This document shows positions 57,899-64,000 of a DNA stretch of 64,000 bases, one piece after another. The stretch is taken from positions 6,820,001-6,884,000 of the forward strand of contig JAEVHH010000001.1 of the NCBI GenBank assembly GCA_017607445.1, given 5' to 3'. Made by a program: the position numbers and the translations under genes. How positions within the stretch are numbered: the stretch's first letter is position 1; each line of letters opens with the position of its first letter. Source of the DNA: Histoplasma ohiense. Lineage: Eukaryota; Ascomycota; Eurotiomycetes; Onygenales; Ajellomycetaceae. The notes beneath the pieces are model-generated. The model was given only the letters and a program-made list of their open reading frames with translations, searched no databases and was not told the DNA's origin.

Positions 57899-58636
57899 TC
57901 ATAAACTCCCCGCCTCCGGATCCGTATTAACCTTATCATGTTCCCCAATAACACAAACCTCCCCAGTATCCACCCTGCTAATCTCCGACCTAACCAACGC
58001 CAGCCGCTTCCCCGCATGCACCAGCTCATTCACAATCCTCACCTCCACCCCCATCGGCGCCGGCCGCACGAACTTCACATTTAGCGTTCGCGTGACGCCT
58101 CCCAGGGAGAAATGGCCCGGTTTGGAGAGCGCGATCAGCAGCCCGGTCGAGGTCACATCAATTAAGGTGGTGGCACAGCCGCCGTGGAGCGCGCCGACCT
58201 TGTTGCAGAAGGGTTCTGTGACGGTAAGGAGGAAGGAGGCGCGCGGGCACGGGCCGTGGGATACGGACTCGTAGCGGACGCGGTTGCGGAAGAGGTCGTG
58301 GTTGTAGCCCTGTGTGGTTTGGGGGAGGGGTACGGAGGGGGGTAATGGGGTTAGTTTTTGGTGATTTTATTTTTGTTGTCTTTATGTTGTTTCAGATATG
58401 TATATATATTGAGGTTTGATAGTACATGTACATTTGTATGGGGCTGTGGGGTAGAAACAGAAATATAAAGGTGTGAGTGAGATAAGAGGCCTGGTTTGTT
58501 CCCCCCCCTTTTTTAAAAAAAAAAAAAAAAAGAGAGAGAGAGAGAGAGAGATTTATATATGTACCTTGTAGGTATCGTTTTGTTTCTCTCCCTGATGGAG
58601 CGCCTTCATGCGCTTGTGGAGCTCTTCAGACTCCAT
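57899..58636 (-). CDS. Hot-dog fold thioesterase (4HBT superfamily)
   Basis: Small acyl-CoA thioesterase-like protein, 160 aa. Two exons, 58636-58565 and 58309-57899 (phase 0). The central motif GALHGGCATTLIDVTSTGLLIAL is the HGG-containing helix of the 4HBT/ACOT13 group, with the likely catalytic Asp in LIDVT. It continues through TRTLNVKFVRPAPMGVEVRI to the C-terminal strands. Substrate unknown; it may act on medium or long acyl-CoA. The single 255-bp intron is long for this window and contains the A17/(AG)n microsatellite. No targeting signal is obvious. Confidence 0.88.
58515..58551. repeat. Poly-A plus (AG)n microsatellite in the thioesterase intron
   Basis: About 17 A residues run into about ten AG units, inside the intron (58310-58564). 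Near the donor on the coding strand this appears as CT-repeat plus T-run. Confidence 0.8.
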
Positions 58637-60049
58637 CCGCTATGCAAACACCAGGGAAAATACTGAAAGCAGGAAAAGCTTAGGGGGAAATATCCGGAGA
58701 TAGATCTTAATAAGGAACACGGTCAGTCAACTGACACTTGATTGAGAGGAAAATCAAAAAAAACCAGAAAATGAGCGACACGAGATGAAATCGAAGGCAT
58801 TTGTCTGAGTGGCATGTGTATGTACAGTACACAGCACAAAACAAATGCATTGACAAAAAAAAAAAAGAATGAATGAAAGAAAAAGAAAAAGCGAAGAGCC
58901 TGTCCTGCTGCTCTTGCACAAGAAGGAGAAAGGAGGCGGGGGGGGGAACACGGCAAACTGCACGAGCTCGGGAGAGATTGCCGGCGAACGAAAGGAGAAG
59001 AACGGCAAAAAAAGAAAAGAAAAAGAAAAGATGAACGCCAATGCATCAGGCCATTTGCCTTTGGATCCTCCGAGCATGGTGGCTTTGAGAATCTCGACGC
59101 GGAGAGGTGGAGAGAAGACAACTTTTTGCGCAATGCAAATCGTGTACAGATGGAGGATGTTGTCGCCATCAGAGATGGGAGCTGATCGGAGCCCTGCATC
59201 GCTAGAGCGTCAAGCGACTGGCTAGTTCCCATTTCTGGATGAAAGATCCTCGCTTCTTATTGGGAGGCACAACGATTTGGAATTAGAGAAGCACTACTCC
59301 GTACCCGTCAGCGCTAATTGAGGTACCAAATCTGTGTTCTGGGGAACGTCGCACAGGCGGCACGCTGGAGACTCAGTTGTCCATCATGAAATCAGGCTAG
59401 TGTGCGGTGCTGCCCGCTGTGATGTTGTTGGCTCTTTGTGTCAAAGGTGAATGAATATTCAATGGGATAATGGGACTTGATATGGAGCAGGGTGCGGCTG
59501 CCCAACCCCGGGAGGCATGTCAGTCAGGCACGCTTGAGTGTGCGGATGCGACCAATGCTGCTTGTCTAATTGTTCCTGTAATTGTTCAATATCAGTTCAA
59601 GTAAGTTGTCACGCACGCGTCAGATATCAGATACTGACTACGGCGAGGAAGAAGTATGTATATCAGCGAAACCAGCCTTATTGCCCAGGGGGAACTCCAT
59701 TATCTTCAACGATGCTCCTGGCCCACCTGCCGCAAAACCCCATCTTAGAAGAACTAAGTATGAAGGCACGATCGGTTGTTGTGCTTGTTGTTGTTAAGAT
59801 TGATGGCAGCTTCCTGACTGTTTTTACATCAAAATGGCTCTGAGTATCCATCGTATGAGAGGTAACTAACTCCCTTCTCATCCCTTGAGCGCTTCTACTC
59901 AAGTGAATCCACCAGCCCTCCTATATTACTCTAAAAAGCCCAACAGTTGAGCTCCTATCATCCATCCTCCAACATATAGTCCATACAAGTACGGTACAAA
60001 AACCCGGCGCAATTGCTCCTTTTATAACCTCCAAGGTCTTTGGGTGGGG
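58637..60049. other. Divergent spacer, 1.4 kb
   Basis: Between the thioesterase and the MACPF-like gene. It holds purine-rich low-complexity tracts (58855-58895 and 59010-59030) and a G-run at about 58938-58947. No gene recognised. Confidence 0.45.
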
Positions 60050-62234
60050 ATGACGTTACTCGCCCCTTACACGTCTCTGATGCGAATTGGTCAAGGGTTA
60101 ACTTCGGTCCTCACACACATTTGCTTTTAGGGGTTTCTGGATGCTAATTTCTAGTGCTAGGTTCAACTCCTATACGCAACAAATTTGCATCGACGACGCG
60201 ATAATAGTTCATGAACAAAACGATAGTTCAGAGAGCCCACATCATTGTCTACCAGGCGAATTCCCACCAGATAATGCTGATGCCGCTGAGAGAGACAACA
60301 ACACCCTTACAGTGGAAGAGGCTCCACAACCAGTTGATAACTCTTTGCAGCGATCTCCTCGCACGAGGACAGAAAAAGCTAAGGCTTCAAATGTAAACCA
60401 GACTGTCACTTATACTGCCCATGCGATCGACAATCTTGCAGATGTTGTCGACACCCTTAATATCTCCTCAAGTGCTACTATCAGTTACGCCAGCAGTCAC
60501 AGCAATGGTTCCGCTAGTTTTGTAAAAGAAAACAGTATCAGCGAAAGTGATATCAATTTCATCGTTTCTGTCAAAGTGACCAACGAGCTCCCCATCAACC
60601 CAACGCAATTGGAGTTTCGGCCGCTGGATGGCTTGGAACCCGATCAATTCTCCGAGGTCTATGGTGATTGTTTTATCGCCGGCTTCCTTGAGGGTGGTGC
60701 ATTTTCAGCCATAGTTAGTATTAAAGTCCAGGACAAGAATAAGATCTCTAGGGTGAAAATGGCGGCAGAGATGCAACTTTCGGCTACGAAATACTTCCAG
60801 CCCCTGAGTGGAGCAATGGCTGATAGTGAGAACCAAGATATTTGGACTGACACTGAGCTCAGCGTTTCCGTAACCTGGTCAGGGGGTGGGAGCGTCAAAA
60901 AGCCAAAGGTGTGAGACAAACTCCTTTTTTCCTTTCGCGAACCCATAGCTGACTTGTAATTATTCCAGGAGAGTTGGGACCTGCCAACTATCATCCAAGC
61001 TGCCAATGACTTTCCCGCCCAAGTTTCGAAGTATCCACAGAGGACCCAGGCCATCCTCATGAGCTACAACTCCGTTCGGTCATTCCATGAGTTTAATGCA
61101 AAAGCTCCACGACCTTTTGTTGTTTTAGATTATCGTTTGTGTGGTAAATGTCACTTTTGACTTCCCTAACTACTGATAATTGACATAAAGCTTCCCAGAG
61201 CTATATACCGCCGACCTTCTCAGTGCGTTCATCGCTTATAAATCTCTATGGAAATTAATCTCAAAAAGTAAGATTCAATCAGAAATTCCTGAGAAATAAG
61301 GTCTAACTTTTTCCAGTCATAAAAAACCTTGATCTATACCAGGCAAAAGAAGTCACAGACAAGATCCCGAATCCCATTGACAGTGACCCCATTTCCCTAA
61401 ATCAAGCCAAAATCGATTGTCGAAAAGGAATGACTATGATCCTCGAAGAGGTACGTTTTCCGTCGTTTTCCTGAGCTGTGCTGCGTAGGCCTCCTTTTAA
61501 TATCATAGACAAAAACGCTCGCGCGAAAACCCCATCTCGGTATGATCGATGAGCACGGTACTGTGAGGCAACTTCCCTGCGGTTATGCGTCGGAACTTTC
61601 TGCGCGGCTTCCCGTACGTAATCCAGCGCCGGTATCTCTTCATATGTGTTCAGTTTGCTAAATCTTCCCTTTCAATAGATATATATCGGAACATCTGGGA
61701 ACAGTGACAACAATGGCCTCAGCTGTGCATCCTCTGTTCCCGATGAAATGAACATGATCAATAAATATGTCTCGCGCCCCTCCTTTCTTCCACAACTAGG
61801 AGAAAATCAAAGAGGCAATTTTCCACGAGTTACCAATACATTCTATTCCACAGCTTCAAGCACTTCGCCTGATGGTCAAGTCGGGTTGCCAATGTAAGTC
61901 CCCGACCGATAGAGCTTCAGAAGGTTGTCACCACTAACAAGATCGGCTTAGCCCCAATAATACTGTGGAAAGCTCAGATGCTGTCGAAAATACAACCACG
62001 AACGATACTTGGGGACAAATGAAGCCTAATAGATCTTGTATGCCAGCTCCGCGGTTCATCGCTTCTGCAAACCTAAGCCTTCTTAGTATGGTCTACCATG
62101 CCCTTCTCCCGAAATGCTGTTTCCGAAGGACCAAAAGAGTGAAATTCAGGACTCCAAGAGGGAGTTCGAGCCAGGAGTATCCTATTCGACAGGATCAAGT
62201 GGCAGTCATGCCTGGTGCAACCACATCCCCCTAA
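60050..62234 (+). CDS. Uncharacterised protein with MACPF-like signature
   Basis: Eight exons: 60050-60096, 60161-60908, 60969-61143, 61199-61267, 61317-61450, 61509-61613, 61679-61893 and 61952-62234; phases agree, 591 aa. The frame joins IGQG to FNSYTQQICIDD across the first intron. At about residue 185 it has YG-x2-F-x6-GG (in VYGDCFIAGFLEGGAF), the spacing of the membrane-attack-complex/perforin signature, but the usual Thr-His is Asp-Cys. No signal peptide is seen, so it is probably intracellular or non-classically released. Residues before it are Ser/Asn-rich. The MACPF reading is inference; pore formation is not shown. The last exon (about 62070-62234) is compositionally odd, and its end may be mis-modelled or degraded. 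Confidence 0.7.
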
Positions 62235-62886
62235 AACTTTATAACCTTATCTTGACGTACGAAGTTGAAAATTTTATCTATACTAGTAGTACTATTCTGG
62301 GGAAATTTCGAGCGAAGGCAGAAAGGGAACCATGGATTCAGACTGTGACAAAATTACATAAATTATATAAATTATACTATATTGGTTTAGTAGATTATGA
62401 TCCAGAACGATCTCCGTAATTGTTCAATAGTTCAATGAAATTTCATGGAGAAATTCACTGGCAAAGTTGAGGGTATCAAAGTCACATGATTTCGCGTTCC
62501 TTGAGCCGCGAACTTCAACCCAGAAATCTTTAAGCTTCGCAGCTCCTAACAATGACCAGCTAAGCTGACAGGCTTAGAAAGGTTCCGGATAACAGTGACT
62601 ACATGACTTGGCCGTTTCAATATACACCGGACACAGTTCTACTTGCCATTTGCCACCCTCACTCGCTCTTTCCCTTTGTTTACATCGGGGACCAAAAAGC
62701 TGTAATTCTCCCGAACCGAAAGCCATATTGACATCTCTCAACGAACAGTTGGCTTTTTTGCCATTGCCATTGCCATTGCCGTTCACGATGCGATGCACAT
62801 TCAAGTCGTGTTAACCTATATCTACTCCTCCTCGATAAAGTCATCAGATTCGAGGTGAATTGAGTGATCGACCAACTGCTTGCGCA
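62235..62886. other. Intergenic, upstream of ORC4
   Basis: About 650 bp, AT-rich at 62260-62400. A (CCATTG)n-like short repeat lies at about 62760-62780. No replication-linked promoter box recognised. Confidence 0.4.
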
Positions 62887-64000
62887 ATGGGTGACTTCGG
62901 GGATCCCGCACCCCCGCTGAAGCGGAGAAAAGTCGCAGGAACCGTTGGCAATGGTGCGGGAGACCGAAAAAAGGGGGGTTCAATGGGTGGACATACCGCA
63001 GATGATGTGACCAGAACTACGAGGGGGAAGAAATGCGGGAAGTCAGAGGTTGGGGGCGTGAGTGGGAATTTGAATGGGACGTTAAATGGACATGTAGATG
63101 TGGAGGACGGGGAGGAGGATGGAGGCAAGGAGTTGAAAGAGAATAATGCAAGCGTTCCAGAAACTTCGTTGAAATCGTCTGGGCGGGGCTTGAGGCCTAG
63201 GGCTCGACTGAGAAGACCTGCAGAGCAGTATGAAGTGATTGAACCTGTGAAGACGTCGAAGCGGCCTCTACGGACGGGGAGGGGTGAGAAACAAGCAAAT
63301 TGGCGGGGCCAAAGAGGAGATGAGAGTGCGGTGAGCTCTTCGAAACTGAAGCGGCATGGGAGAACGGCTAATGGGACTGATGTTCGAACGGGGATGAGTC
63401 CCAATGCTGAGGTGCATGTGGGGAAATCAATGGGGGAAAGAAACGGTACGCCCTCGATAAACAATCGAGAAGCGAATGATGGGGTTGTGTGGGAAGTCCC
63501 TAGTGATGATGGGGAGGTAGTAGCAGAGGAATTACGAAATGGAGTTACAAATGGGTTGGGGTTAAATTCATCTGTCCAACAAAATGGGGTGGAAGATATG
63601 GACGAGGATGACCAAGATATGTCTGCCCTACAATTACAACAGGGGCTCGTGGACAATGACACTCACACGCTCGAGCCTGAGGAGGTACCGCCATATGCTT
63701 ACGAGTTCAAGACATTGTGTGAAGAAAACCAACTGGAGAGCCACGCCGGGTCTCTCACAACATTTATTCTCAAAAAGCTTACGGGCAAACAGCCCATCCC
63801 ACTCCAGTGCCTTGACTCCCAATATCAAACGGTTCATCAACTCGTCGAGCAGACCGTTGTCACGGGAGAAGGCAACTCGCTACTTCTCCTTGGTTCGCGG
63901 GGCTGCGGAAAAACCGCTGTTGTGGAAGCCGTCATTTCATCTTTGGCAAAAGACCACAGAGATGACTTCCATGTCGTGCGTTTGAACGGATTTATTCATA
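62887..64000 (+). CDS. ORC4: Origin recognition complex subunit 4 (partial)
   Basis: AAA+ subunit of the origin recognition complex, needed for replication licensing; the frame is open to the right edge, so the C-terminal part is missing. The first about 270 residues are disordered, Gly/Asn/Arg-rich and basic, with nuclear-localisation-like LKRRKV. The ordered part starts at about 290 (YAYEFKTLCEENQLESHAGS). The Walker A loop is GSRGCGKT at 336-343 in LLLLGSRGCGKTAVVEAVI, followed by DFHVVRLNGFIH, the Orc4 block. 371 codons are visible. Confidence 0.9.
   Translation, partial: MGDFGDPAPPLKRRKVAGTVGNGAGDRKKGGSMGGHTADDVTRTTRGKKCGKSEVGGVSGNLNGTLNGHVDVEDGEEDGGKELKENNASVPETSLKSSGRGLRPRARLRRPAEQYEVIEPVKTSKRPLRTGRGEKQANWRGQRGDESAVSSSKLKRHGRTANGTDVRTGMSPNAEVHVGKSMGERNGTPSINNREANDGVVWEVPSDDGEVVAEELRNGVTNGLGLNSSVQQNGVEDMDEDDQDMSALQLQQGLVDNDTHTLEPEEVPPYAYEFKTLCEENQLESHAGSLTTFILKKLTGKQPIPLQCLDSQYQTVHQLVEQTVVTGEGNSLLLLGSRGCGKTAVVEAVISSLAKDHRDDFHVVRLNGFIH

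Noticed and set aside
62392..62418. Short DYDPERSP peptide also found in the first gene of the window
   Set aside because: An eight-residue match in a noncoding stretch; the DNA differs at several sites, so coincidence is likeliest.
59577..62430. 14-bp direct repeat GTAATTGTTCAATA flanking the MACPF-like gene
   Set aside because: Several 14-mer repeats are expected by chance in 64 kb, and no other element ends were seen.

Overview
This 64 kb window is nuclear DNA of a filamentous ascomycete. The coding genes are Pezizomycotina housekeeping genes, mostly split by short introns (about 60-120 bp) with GTAAGT/GTATGT-type donors. Protein similarity and intergenic style (long, AT-rich, full of homopolymers) suggest Onygenales, perhaps Ajellomycetaceae, but that placement is inference. 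I support 23 protein-coding genes, one cut by the right edge. I saw no tRNA, rRNA or CRISPR array.

Layout. 0-11.5 kb: a cysteine-rich single-pass membrane protein, the GPI-transamidase subunit PIG-S, a THOC5-like mRNA-export factor and an IZH3-type PAQR membrane protein. 13.6-20 kb: a GAL4-type zinc-cluster activator (7 exons, 868 aa) lies tail-to-tail with an 11-exon MFS sugar transporter (579 aa); the transporter promoter holds two CGG-N11-CCG sites only 25 bp apart. 21-32.5 kb: tRNA m3C methyltransferase TRM140, a small CCC-motif protein, a large cysteine-rich F-box protein, DPH2 and JIP5. 33.5-45 kb: a lone CYP505/BM3-like P450 with an altered I-helix, a gene-poor AT-rich stretch, ALG10, PSF2, CUE1, a hAT-like MITE and a TAM-type methyltransferase. 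45-59 kb: SMC2, Rab GDI, MRPL4, NOT2 and a hot-dog thioesterase. 60-64 kb: an eight-exon protein with a MACPF-like signature and the start of ORC4.

How the genes relate. Most neighbours share no pathway, as is usual in fungi. The exception is the activator/transporter pair, which looks like a small sugar-uptake regulon. Shared intergenic promoters separate TRM140/CCC protein, JIP5/P450, ALG10/PSF2, CUE1/methyltransferase, MRPL4/NOT2 and thioesterase/MACPF-like gene. Splice models were built by hand from donor/acceptor and phase agreement; transcript support would be decisive where noted.
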